Below are positions 12,690-25,433 of a DNA stretch of 56,779 nt, piece after piece. A program made the translations under genes and the position numbers. A model generated the notes under the pieces. That model saw only the letters and a list, made by a program, of their open reading frames with translations. It did not search any database and was not told the DNA's origin. Source of the DNA: Helochares maculicollis. Its lineage: Eukaryota; Arthropoda; Insecta; Coleoptera; Hydrophilidae. The first letter of the stretch is position 1. Each line of letters opens with the position of its first letter. The DNA lies in NCBI GenBank assembly GCA_033557835.1, contig JAWQRO010000107.1:1-56779 (forward strand), written 5' to 3'.

Positions 12690-13460
12690 GGTTTATGTAC
12701 CGAATCAAAGTAGCGGTATCAGCGTGTGACATCCTCTAGTCGCCCAAATAAAATGGAGGCATGATACGAGCCGCAACTCCTAAAATTGAACGTGAGTATC
12801 CTCGCTGGGCCTACATAATCGGATTCGGTATAATATTATAATAAATTACGTCAATGCAATGAAAAGGGCTAAAGGGGCACGTGCCATTCAAAGCCCCACC
12901 TCAAACAAACCTCACGAGCTCTTTGATGGACGTTTTTCTTTGATGAGATTGGAGTAAATATTTCTGTAAAGTTTCAGAATTAAAGAAGCACACGATTTTT
13001 CAATTCGTGAAATTTAAAAGCAATGAAGAAGATTTATTTCGGCGCTCCCACAACCCGTTTTGCACCCTCCGCACTACAAGCTTTTATATTTATGTTGCGT
13101 CATGTTTTTGCCTCAGCGCAGCGAATCGCGGGTTTGCCTTTTTCATTTTAAAGTTTGTTCTAGTTCCACTTATCTGACAGGAAGGGGCGATTTATGACCT
13201 TCTTACTAAGGTATTTTATCAGTTATCAAAAAGAACTGCACTATCGTTTTTGTGCGATCGCATTGCTGCGCAAGGGTAAACTGTTTTTTCGATATATACT
13301 ATAAAAGTAATCCTCTGCGTTGCTCACGCTCTGCAATTTATCCAATTTTTACTACGGATCAATCCTAACACATTTTCACCCCAGTCGCTGGGCTTCTATG
13401 ACGACGAAGAGGCTGCAGCAGTTGTGCGACACATTTTAATTACTAACTACTGCCCGCAGA
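12690..13460. promoter_or_regulatory. GC-richer island, possible regulatory module
   Basis: About 770 bases with less AT than the flanks, several CG dinucleotides and short words such as TTTATG, TAATTTA-like and ATTACG that homeodomain factors often bind. No open frame is credible. The role is inferred from texture only. Confidence 0.3.
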
Positions 13461-16400
13461 TTCATTTATTTAAGCTGAAGAATTTATATGAGGTTTTTTT
13501 CACGTTAGTCTTACCTAAAATGTAGTTACATCTCGCGTTAATGATGCTACCAAGCGTTTTGCTCTTTCCGTTTATAGCATTGCACATTGAAAAAAAGCGT
13601 TTATTGTATTTTGTGCGAAAACTTCACTTTGAGTCAATAGGAAAAATTATTCATTCAAGTTTTTGTGATAATTTACACAAAGGCATTTTTAATACAAGAA
13701 TTGCTAAAAAACGATATGAACTCCCACTCATGTGTTTCTATTTTCATGCAACGTACTTCATTTTTTTAACGAAGGAATACTATACTAAGATGTGATAACG
13801 CAAGCGTTTTCTCAATTATTGCTTTTTGACTTTCGAAGAATTCTTCTCCTAATGGACTTTGGTTATCATAATTGGTATTTTCTTTTTTGCCATATCGCGA
13901 TCGTAGCACCTGTAGAATATCTGTATTTAAAGTTCACGACAATGAAAACAATTTAGACATGAAAATCCAAAAAGAAAGAATTTAAGCTGGCAGCTTAAAA
14001 TTACTTAAGAAGTTTACCAATATGTAGATTATTGTTTTATTGTTACTAAACCGACAAAGTTGATTTGGCAGCCAAAAATATACATAATATAAATAAACAA
14101 GACCGTCACCACATGTGGAGAAATAATGCACTGTAAAGAGGTACCAAAAAGTATATGGTTAGTAGTACAAAATTGCTTACGTAAAATTCTAAATTACAAT
14201 AAACAGAATGAAATAGCTTTACTTGTAAATATGTTAAAGAATTAGATGCAATATTAATGTCAATGTAAACTAATTTTAATATTTGAAAAAATAAATTAGA
14301 AAGGAAGAATTAAATCATGCTACTAATGAATTGATTTTGATAATGGCAACTCATTTATGGAGGATAAATAACAACTTAGTTCGTTTTTACTTTGCTTAAT
14401 CTTAATCTGTAGAAAAAGTTATAATGAAGAGAGAGGGACAGTGAGAAATTTTGTACCCAAAAGTTGGACGACGAAATAATAAGAAAGCTGAAAAGCCGGT
14501 CTGGTTCTTCAAAGCTTCACGCCAATCCGTAGCTGGAGTACTTAAATATTTTATAAATACCATTAATATATCAACAAAATTGGATTCATTAAAGCGTATT
14601 AAGTAGGAGGTACATATATTTATATATCGAACGTGACGACTTAATCCTCCGAGCTATATTCATCATGTTAACTGCAATTAATTTCTTCGTATAGCTTGCA
14701 TTTTTCGTTCGCGCTTTCATCCGTTCATTTTGTACACTGTACGACACTCAAACCTTCTTCACCTTTTTATAATGCATTAATTGGATGTTGATGAGCATAA
14801 ATTTAATTTGACGGGTACCCCGAGTGTTTTGTTACAATAAATCCCAGGCGCGGCGTAAAGCAGGTTTTTATTACAGATGGTAATTAACATATCAAATAAA
14901 AATAAAATTCTCAAATCCTATAAAATGGTCGAATTATCCATTATCCATTCACCTCTGGTATTTATTAAATGTTGATTTACACCTCTTTAAAATAATTGCA
15001 TAAGTGGAGACACTTTAAAAAGTATTCTGAGATTCAAATCAAAGTCCATACGGCTGCTATTGCAAAATCTTAGACTTATATCAAGGTAGAGATCTGCTAT
15101 CAAATTATATATTTGTACATAACTTAAATACCACTACAAATTAAAGACACAAAACTCCAACTTGATTGGAGCAGTGGCAGAATTTTTTTCATTAATTTAA
15201 AGACTATGAAATCAAAATCTACGATAAAGTTACATATACTGTATAATCAATTCTGCAAAGATTGTTATATGAATTTCTATTATTTTTTAATATTCCTAAT
15301 GATTCGAAGTTGTGATGGTTAACCATTTTTATTTCCATATGACTTCAGAATTTTCGATATTTTTTATGACTTTGTCAATATTATTCTATTGAAGTTTCAC
15401 AATGTTTACAACTAGTTTTCTTGATACATCCTCAGACAGAAAGTTTTTCAGATGCACTTTTAAAATACATCAGAATCCGTTTTTCAATATTATTGTTACT
15501 ATTATTACTCTTTAAAATTTCGACGAGTTTTCATGAGCCATTTTATTATTTTATATGTAGAACATCATTTTTCTCGTTTTTTTAATTGATCATCAAATAC
15601 TTGATAGTTTATCATAATTCTTTATTAATTACTTGCTTATGATTAGCATCCAATTCCATCTTGATCACTCACAATGTTTTTAGAATCCCTTTATTAAAAA
15701 CGCTTTTAATTTTATCTTCAAGTATTTTGCAATATTTCTCTTAGATTTGAAGGTAAAAATCCTAGATTTGTGCTTTTAGACTCTTCTGTGAAACATAAAT
15801 AAAAGTGCAGGAAATACAAATTATATTCAAATTGAGTGTCTCTCCAAAGTAAAAATTAACTAGATAAATTTTGATCAAAGAAATTGACTTTTGTTAATGT
15901 GAAACCGATAATGTGTCATTTTTTCTGTTCATTAAACGTTTTTCTACAATACTGAATTTTCGTTGCGCCGTTATATTTATTAAATGATATTTTAGCACTT
16001 CTTTTAGACCCTACACGTAGAAGTAGAAGGTAACTTATTTAAGAAAAAATAAATTATAGCAAACTGTTAATGTAATCAAGAAACATTACATGCTCTTATT
16101 TAAGAGAAGATTGGGGCAAAACTATCAGACATTACTAGCTTTGACGACATATGTAAATAATTTACCGATAGTTGAAAAGATGATCTGTAATGTAAGTCCT
16201 GGACAATTTACTATTTTATTTTAAATATTTTATCTTTAATCCTCATCATGGTAATTTGATCGCATATTTCTATAGTAATACTAGCTTATTTCAATTCAAC
16301 CATCAACACTTTAAATTTTTTAATATGAATTCTTGATTTTGATCCTATTATCTGAATACTTTTCAATATTTCATCCTGAATCACTTCTAATGCAAGCTTA

Positions 16401-17699
16401 TAATTTTCTAATTTTTATACTGTTCTGTAGCGTTTGTACTATTTGCAAACTGAATATTAAAAAACTTTACTTTCTATTTTGGAACAATTTGCTTATGAAT
16501 CCAAACTCTAATTTTTAGATGTTGTGATCCTGAAGCCTTGGTCTTCGACAGATTAGTTCCTATTTCTTAACTTTGATGCTGTATTCCTTGATTCAGAGCC
16601 CTAATAATTTTGACGTCCCATTTCAAATCTTTCATTTTTGATTCTAATTAAAATGTAATTGAAATAGACTTTGAGTTTCTTATAACCAGGAACTGTCTTT
16701 TGATGTATTCATTTGCAAAACTGAAAAAATCATCCAATGAAATTTGTTGTAGTGAAGGTCCTTTAAGTTTTTTAAAAAATTTTCCTAATTTGTTCCTGTT
16801 TAAAGTTACATGTGTGACATTTTTTATCAATTCATTTGAACAAAATAAAATAAACTTTCTTTACAAAGAACTGTTTTTGAAAACTAGTGATGATTGTATT
16901 GTATTCAGTGACTATATTATTACATCACAACTTAACTAGAAGTCCACAAATTCTCAACGTCAGATTAAGAAATTTGCGGCTAAATAGTATGATTCTAAAT
17001 TGACGTGGTTTCCTCATAAAAAACAAGCAAGAAAAAGGCTATTTCAATATTTCTTGACAACCAAGCTGATTCGTGATTTATAAATTTAGAGGTTCGTTGG
17101 TGCTTATAAGAAGAAGTCCAGAAATAAAATGTAAAACTGTGATTTCTCAACAAGACGGGCATAAAAATAGTTATGGAACGGTAATAGAGTGCACTAAGAA
17201 AATAAAAAGCGAGCCACCAGCTAAGTTCGTAATTTAAATAGAAAAGTTTAAATCGCCACGAAGAGCGTCGACGCGTTACGACGCTCTGCTCAGCACCGCT
17301 ATGCACCAATTCCAGATAAAAACATGGATAAATTTTCCGAATTTATTGCAGTTTTAAGCATTACGTAGCTCTATGGTAATAGAGGAAAGACTGGCACAAA
17401 TTTCGTTCGGTATTTAGTAAACAGAATGAAGTAGATCACGAACGTTCCTAAAGTTCGTTGACTGGGGGACAGCTGCACCTTTCCTACATTATACTTATTT
17501 ACAAATAGAAAATTCGATGATATGTTCATTATTCCCTCTTATTTTACGCTGAGAAGCAGCATCGAAACGAAAATTTTATCCACGTACCCAAAATCCAATT
17601 TATTCGGAAAGTCATAAACAAAACATAAAAGCAGGTTGTTAGCAAAATATTACACTACAATTTAGACCGAGACAATGAGGAATTATCGGGCAAATTGTT
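13461..17699. other. Long AT-rich stretch without a recognised gene
   Basis: Longest open frame is the 104-codon minus frame at 16995-17309, which ends in a perfect 9-bp inverted repeat (AGAGCGTCG at 17262-17270 and CGACGCTCT at 17279-17287). It shows no known domain. Confidence 0.5.
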
Positions 17700-17960
17700 T
17701 TCGAGCGCGCTTTGTATTTGTTTATAATGATTTTCTTAATGAAGCTTCCTTAAATTTATTCACGATAGCCCCCCATCAACGTTCATTTCGCCAGCCGTAT
17801 AAAATTAATAAATAGCCGCAATTTTTGCGAAACGAGTTTATTATTTAATAACGCTTTATCCCTCTCACGCCGGAAGCATATTAAATATCGCAAAGAGAAG
17901 GAGAAGTAATAAAGTATCTGAAAGGCTTCTCGTTCTTTTGTTTCTCATTCTATTTCTTGG
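17700..17960. promoter_or_regulatory. Candidate enhancer-like island
   Basis: A compact segment that contrasts with its flanks and is packed with words of the kind bound by forkhead (TGTTTATAA), homeodomain and Caudal-type proteins (ATTTATTA, TTTATTA, ATAATGATTT). No coding potential was seen. Function is inferred from motif density alone. Confidence 0.3.
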
Positions 17961-20879
17961 TGCGTACGTTAACTTGTAGACTTAAAACTATTTACTATAT
18001 ATCTTTATTATGACCAAAAATCTTATTACCACTTAATTAGCTAAAACGTAAAATCTTCGCAAAAAGTCTTATTTTATATATTATAAGTCCTCCATAACAG
18101 CGTCAAATGTGAAAAACAAGTACGTTTCCATCCGGTTTTCTATGCACATGGAATGCAAAATACTCGTGCACCAGTTGGTAAAACAAATTGCATGGTAGAT
18201 ACCCCAAGGTGAAACATCTGCTCCCAAAATTTTGCAAAGAAAACGTAAACAAATAATAATGTGTTTCCTGAACAGCTGTTCCCATCAATAGCTTCTTCCA
18301 AATTCGCCAACCTCCTCACTTTTGTATCCTTCTTTTCGTTTGAATAGGATATAGAACCGTTTTACTGAACCGTGCGTCTTGTTTGCTAAGCTACTGAAAT
18401 CCTATTGAAATAGTTTAGAGCTATGAAAGACCAGGTAGAAGCAACTTGAGGAGGATTAGATAATAACGCTATATTTATGCAAATGCAGAGTTTCCAATTT
18501 TATTGTTTAATTTATTGTAGTGGTCTGAAGGCCATTCACATCAACACATAACTACGGTAAACTATATAGCGTGTCACCTTTTGACTCTAGTTAACCATAA
18601 CAGTCGTATTTATATGAACAACATTTTTTTTAAACTAAGTAAATATTTGCCTAAAAACTTATGTATTACTTAAGTGAAATTACTTTTTGATTGCATATTT
18701 TTTGTTTATATAGACAGCATTGTATTAATATGTATAATTTATAAACTTGGCGTGGAAACAATATATCTCTACAGGATAGTGAGCAAAAATAGAAATTTTA
18801 TTAACTCTCTAAAAAATTAGGAATTATTTCTTTCCATTTTTACAGTATATATCTATTTGTCACACAAAAAAGCACAAATAAATATTGATAACAGCGTTTT
18901 TTACTCTCATAAGTGTGGTGTTTATTTTAAAAATATAATGCAAAATTAGTACTATGTAATTTTAGAATAATGGAATATCCGTCAAATACTCTTGGAAAAA
19001 GGCTATTAAAATTTGGTTCATCAATTTTTGGTTACTATTATGTATTCTTTTTTAATTTCTTAACGAACAGATTTACTTGAGAGCCTATATTTATTTCAAG
19101 TGTACTTAACAGACTTGACGCCTTTATAAAATTTTCATATCAAAGTGAAATTTCTAAATTTTGTATTTCAACACTCCAGCTATTAACATTCCTGCTTTAG
19201 CAAATATTTGCAGCAATTTGTAATTCTATATAATTAAAAACTATAAAAAATAACTTACAAACTTACAATAACATATACGTATAATACACTGTTTCGTATT
19301 TCATACTCCTTTCCATAATTTTAAATATGGCACACTTAATATTTTATTCTTATTCTCAAAAGCAAAACTATTACTGCATGAATTATAGTATGGTTATGTA
19401 GGTGTGTATTCAAGCTCGATAGTGGTCAGATTATTTGAGATGCAGTGAAGAAATTTCCCATGCCAATATTATAGCAAAAGTGCAGATCTGTATCAACTTT
19501 TGGGACATAAAAGACCAACGAAAGTACTTGCTTACCCTCAAAGTTATGAAATTTTTAAAATAAACTAGCTTAAAATATAGCCACTGATCATTACTTTTTA
19601 CATACTTTAAATGCTGTAAAACATTAGGACGTGCAAAGTTTCGGCAAAATCAGAGGCTAGTGCTCTGCGCTCGGTTTTAATTTTGAAAATGTCCTTTTAA
19701 GCAGGTTGCGAAGCGATAAATATTTTATAAATATTCAGTGTATACCCTAAAATATATAGGCTTGAATCACAATTATCTCTCGTATCTTTTCGTAACTATT
19801 ACGTTTATTTGTCAGTATTTTCTGTCAGAATTTATTAGTTTTATGTAGAATATTTGATTCTTCAAAACATTTACAATTTTTTATATTTCATTACTATTAT
19901 TTTATAATGTTCTCAAAAGTTCGGTTTTCCCTAATATGCTTACGGACTTTTAACCGTACATTTTGCTTACATTCGGTCAGGTGCTTCAATTTTCAACAGT
20001 TCTGTTTATATGTCTATTATAAAATTAATTTCTAAGCATTTGAACAGTTGTCACAGCTATTTTCCTCGAATATATTTTAAAGACATAACAAAATGTTATT
20101 GTCTTTCTCTTAATTTTCTTGATATTAATTGGTGTTATTAACCTTCAGAATTATCACAACCTTCATCATTTGTTTTCTGAAATAAGTATTAGAAATATTA
20201 GCATTTTCCATGATACATTTATTGATTTTCATAAATCATGATTATAATGATTATGTTTCAGAATTTTCAACACTAAACATGATTGGCAGTTACTAACAGG
20301 GTTTTTATTAATATGTATCAAAATTAGTCTGTGAGGATTACGAGTTTTTCCAGTTCGTCTTTGGCATCATATGTAAGAGCCAAACCTAAGGACTTACTTA
20401 TTAAACTTACATTTTTACAGCGTAATTGAAAACGTTTCAAGTAATGTTATTTCTTATGCAATTTCTTGTTACAAATACGCATTGATTGAATTAGTTGAGT
20501 ACTTCATTAAAAGTTTAAGACTGTCACTTCAACTGAATGTCAAGTGTTTTTTATTTCGTAAATTGTGTACACAGAATAAAAAACTTATACATTCATCAAT
20601 CCGTGCATTCGCAAATAAAGTTTAACTTCACTTTTAGATATAAATCAGCTTATATCTCTTTTTCAGATTTTTCTCTAGCTCTCAACATTATTCTGAGAAC
20701 CGAAATAAAATTCTTTAAATTTGATGTATGTAATTTGAAAACCATTCTAAATTCTTTAATTATAATCCTTAAACCATAAACATTTAATTATGCAATTTCT
20801 AATTTTAGAATACTTCGGTTATTTTTTCAATTTAAAATTTTTTAAATACAAAGTACTAAACAATTAGGTATACTCATAC
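17961..20879. other. AT-rich stretch, nothing recognised
   Basis: No supported gene, RNA gene or repeat family. Open frames of 61-80 codons are compositional. Confidence 0.5.
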
Positions 20880-21660
20880 TCATACAGATAAGATATCATA
20901 GCCGAAAAAACCAACGAGGCTCTAGTAATTAAGCTAAATGTCAGTGGGAGACTCACGACTGGATCTTAGATAGAATCGGTGACGCAGGAGTCTATCCAAG
21001 AAGTAAAAACCAATGTATCGGTCAATTTTAAAGAGGAAAAGGTTGGATAAGTGTCTAAATAGAAAATAATATGCTGCTCTTGCTGTAACTCACCAAACAC
21101 ACCCATTAGTGCGTATAGAAAGATCCTAAGTTAATTAGAAAATCAAACAAGGCGATTCCCGAATGGACATATCCTTATATAAAGTGATGTCAAAGCAAGT
21201 GAATAGGGATGGGGATGTGTTGATCGCAACTAGTAGGAAAGTAATCTTATAAAGTGGAATGGGACAGTCCTTAAAGAGGGATTCATTGCAACAATCTTGG
21301 CAGAAGTCAGAAGAAACTGGCCGACATTAATGTACAACAATTAGGAAAGCTATGGAAATGAATGCAGATATATATATATACTTAAAGAAGCAAATAAGGG
21401 AACCAACCTACTTAGATGAAAATAAAATGTATGACTAATAACAAAACGTGGAAAATTAAAACAAAAGTACCATACTATCTCCATAATGACCATCTCCACT
21501 GACTTAATGCTAACGCAGTCCCGATGGAGGAACTTGAACACATCAAACCCGGGAGAATAGCAGAAGAAATGCTGGAAGCTCGTTTGGAAAGTTGGAGGTT
21601 TTAAATGAGTAAACGAATCCAAGAATTATTGGAACGTCTTATTCTCTGCTTAGCCGTAAT
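20880..21660 (+). pseudogene. Possible remnant of a retroelement
   Basis: This segment has a more coding-like, purine-rich plus strand than its surroundings. At about 21520-21600 one frame reads PMEELEHIKPGRIAEEMLEA, loosely like the LK.GKA.G.D.I.AEMLKA block that opens non-LTR reverse transcriptases, with the central part missing. Stops and frame changes are frequent. It may be an old LINE fragment or chance; no other conserved block was found. Confidence 0.22.
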
Positions 21661-23169
21661 GCCGAGAAAATTTTGAAGTTCTATACATCATACACGTCAT
21701 TTTGCAAAAGTACTTTCTGTGGACTTTAAAAATAGCTTTGGCAATAGTTTTGTTAAGATTTTTTTAAATTTAAAATATTGAACAGTATTATGAGAAACAA
21801 AACCTTTTTATTTTTAATAAGTTTGTTGAGAATTGCAAGAAATGCAGTCATAAAAAGTATAATCTGCCTTTAATGTAGAAAGCTAAAATTTATCTAGCAG
21901 AAAATATACTTACATGCTCTTGTAGACATTGTTTTTTTTTCTTTATTATCCTGAACGAAACAAAATTGGCTGAAAATTCCTAATCAGTACTGCTATTACT
22001 CATTTTTGTAATTCTTTAGAGTAGTCCATCTATGGAAACAGTTTTGTCACATTCAGCATAAAAACTCTTGAGAACTTGCCTATAAACATTAAAGTACATA
22101 TAACATTTGGCACTCAAAGCTACTTGTACTAATTTGTATAGTTCTAGTATGGTTGTATTTTTTAAATAGATTCGTGTAAGAGCTCTGGAACAATAACAAG
22201 GGCTGCATGTTTAAGACATGTATATTTAAAATTTTACAAATATGTACCCTGTGATTTCACTTTTATCAGACAAAATAATGGAACGATAGGGTGTAGGAAG
22301 AATATTTATAATGAATAAATGCTAGAGTCATGTCTTCATATTTTGGAATACCAAGTGGAAACAATGCCAACCCAAGTCTCTTATTCACTTAAGAAGCATC
22401 AACAATTTTTAGATTTGTGAACATTCCTTTCGAATAATTAGCTCAAGAAAATAGTTCTAGCATTATAACTCCAGCATAGCTCTTTTGGTTTTGAATGAAA
22501 TGATTGTAAGAGATTGTAAATCAGTTGATTTCTCATCGATAGCATCAATAGTTGCTCAGATCTATTTGTCTCAATAAGACACGAAATTTTAAACACTATA
22601 TATTTAATGTGAAATTTTTACAATAGAGAGACTATCATCTGAAAATTGGCATATTGCCTCAGAAAATTATAACTTAAATGGCCACAAAGAGTCCCTTCTG
22701 ACGAAAATACAGTAGCAGATTTAAAAATAAAAGTCCAATCCAGTACAAATACATTTTATTGTAATAATATATTTTACTAGATATATAATTCCTATTAATA
22801 TATAATGTATATTTATGGGTGATAAAATAAATTATAAGTATAATAATTAATAATGGTATAGCAACATTCATTATATGTTATGTAGAAAGATAAATATTGA
22901 GTAGAGAATATATCATATATTTCCGAAAAACGTGTTACTCGTACAAAATACTGACAGCGTTATAACATATACATCATAGTCTACGTATATTATGTATTTT
23001 AATTTTATTATAATTATTAAAATATATATGGGGAGGTATATGTAAACTTTTTTTATTTATTTAATTATTAGGTTTTACGTCAGGGTATTATAATTATACT
23101 TCATACAATGATTCGCTTATTAGAAATCTTATTCATATTCACATCCTCACAATTATATAACAATCAATT
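21661..23169. other. AT-rich stretch, nothing recognised
   Basis: Very AT-rich towards the right, with short palindromic TATA runs. No gene was supported. Confidence 0.5.
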
Positions 23170-23370
23170 ATTATAAATCCGGGGGCTCCGTTCTCCTGCT
23201 GGGTGTGCTTTGCTCTGATGGATTCTGTTTTCCGGAAGAAATTCCCGCCCTTCCGCGAAATTGACGTCCTTGGAAGGCATTGGGCCTTAAAGAGATCGAA
23301 CCTCAGAAACTTGCAACCCTCCAAGCAGCAAAGCGGAAGCCCTTACAAAGAACAACGCATGGGGCACAAC
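23170..23370. other. GC-richer island of unknown role
   Basis: An abrupt 200-base rise in GC between very AT-rich flanks. Short open frames cross it on both strands (minus 23139-23324, plus 23280-23471) but neither resembles a known protein. It may be a conserved non-coding element or an unrecognised exon. Confidence 0.35.
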
Positions 23371-25305
23371 ACACCATGAACACTCAGTATATAAAATATT
23401 ATTTCACATCGAGAACACGTTCAGTGGAATTTTTTCTGAATATAATTATTTATAACGTAAATATAATGTAGACTAAAAATATCATCTGCAAAAATATCGT
23501 TTATTTTATTATTTTTATTATTCTCTTTCTTTATTTCATTTCATCATTTTTTCAGTATACATAGCCCTTTTTAAATCTTTAATAATTAAGTTTATAAATA
23601 TTCCTCAAGGCAAGTAAAACAATTTCTGTGTATTTCAATAATGTTTAGTTCAATGTTAATGTACTGCTTTTATTGTAATGTCTATTTTCGGCAAATCTGA
23701 TTGGTGGTGACCCCGTGAGGTACGATTTGCAAGCTGGACGATTCGTGAACAAAAAATGGGGTTTTTGATATAGAAATAGTTGAGTACTCTTTTAGTAACG
23801 AGATTATCTGACGCACTCTTTAAAAAAATTACATTACAAATATAATACGAAAATATACATATTATTAATCCCAGTGGAAGGTAGGAAGGGTACTAAGGTT
23901 ACGTTTTTGTATTGGTGTGACTTACATGGTGCGCGTTGTATGATTTTTTTTATTGTATTGCATTTGCACATAACAGCTGTTCCAAACTACATTTTTAGTC
24001 ACTACATAATAATTAAATCTACCAAGCCACATTTTGAGGATGAAAAATAAGAATAAGAAGTTAGTAGTATATTTGTTTGGATTGGTCACTGCGTTATTAC
24101 TAAATTAGAAATTTTATTTCACGTATTCCCTCGACTGATCGTTTAATCGGAATGTTGCGTGAGGATGGCGTTTTCAGGTCGAATTGGGGTGGAAAAATAC
24201 GATTTTATATCGCTTGAGTTAATCTCGGAGCTTAGGGTGCCTACGTGAAATGAAATTTTCTAAAGTACAGGGAGAGAAACAAACACATCTTCATTATCAT
24301 CGGCATGACAACTTTAGTAACTTTTAATTATTTTTTTTACTTATTTTGGCACCAGAATATCAGTTATCAGAATTATTATAAAAAACTTTTTAGAATGCTT
24401 ATGTTTAATCGATGTATTAGAATGTGATCCCCAATATATAATATTATATATATTTTTTATAATAATAATCATTCATCAATTAGTTGTATTTTTATTAAAA
24501 GTGTGCGATTTTTTGTTTGAACTAACGTCTAATAATTTTTATTTAGTTTCATTCGTAATGATAGAATTTCGATCAATTTAAAAATTATAAAAGCAACGAT
24601 GAGGATACAAATGACAGAAAGCATTTTCAGCGTTTTTGGCTATTAATTTTTTTTTTTAATATTTTTCTCTACAATACATATTATTTTTTATATAAGTTTA
24701 GTATACGTATTAATATATCGTGATAGAAACCGTATCTAAATAATTTTTTCTATATATTTAATTTTTTGGTATTAACTTGAAAAATATTCACACTTCACAC
24801 ATAAAACTGGTTAGTTTCTTAAATTTGTCGTAAATAATTGTTTTTTTTTGTTTGTTTTTTTTTTTGGTCGGAACTTTTGGGGGTTTGGTTTTGGCGCGTC
24901 GTTTCGGGCTTACACACTAATAAACTGATCGCTTAGAGGTTAACTGAAAGTCGGATTGGGACAGGGGCGGGGGCAACTCTAAAGTTAAATCTAATAAAAG
25001 GACTTAACATTCTTTCTTTTAATTTTCTATACCGAAATAACATTTAAGTCAGTCTTACAAATCACAGAAAAGCTTTGATATGATGAAGTTATTGTGCTCG
25101 GTTTCTGTTTTATATTTATATTCACTCTTGCCTGCCGTGATTTATTTTTTCGGCAGCCTTAAATTATGGAATGTTAGAGAGAGGAATGTACGAACGAAAT
25201 TCTTAATTGTGTCAATTCCTATGTTTTTACTTAATTATCTTATTTTTCATTGATCGTAGTGCTTAGTCAACTGGGCCTGCTAGATGTGTGGGAGGTAACG
25301 TACGT
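23371..25305. other. AT-rich stretch with poly-T tracts
   Basis: Contains long T runs (for example 24841-24866) and a GC-richer patch at about 24130-24250. No gene was supported. Confidence 0.5.
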
Positions 25306-25344
25306 TGGGTTGCCTATGGAAAGGCGTTCGACTCAGTGATCTAC
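25306..25344 (+). pseudogene. Short reverse-transcriptase-like scrap
   Basis: Thirteen codons read WVAYGKAFDSVIY, which fits the catalytic motif A of non-LTR reverse transcriptases (VDY.KAFDSV), with the first aspartate replaced by alanine. The frame meets a TGA about 40 bases downstream and no second motif was seen. It is a small remnant of an unidentified LINE, or a chance match. Confidence 0.35.
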
Positions 25345-25382
25345 CTTCTGAAAGAAGTTTACTTGATTAAATTCGAAAACAT

Positions 25383-25433
25383 TCGATGAGATATGAAGCC
25401 GTTTGCATTGAGAAACGGTTTCATATCTTCAGG
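25383..25433. other. Short hairpin, 15-bp stem with 8-nt loop
   Basis: GATATGAAGCCGTTT (25390-25404) faces AAACGGTTTCATATC (25413-25427) across the loop GCATTGAG. One C-T position is the only imperfection, and it can form a G-U pair in RNA transcribed from one strand. Outer bases pair partly (TTC..TGA against its complement). The size is on the short side for a microRNA precursor and the arms match no microRNA I remember. Confidence 0.6.
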
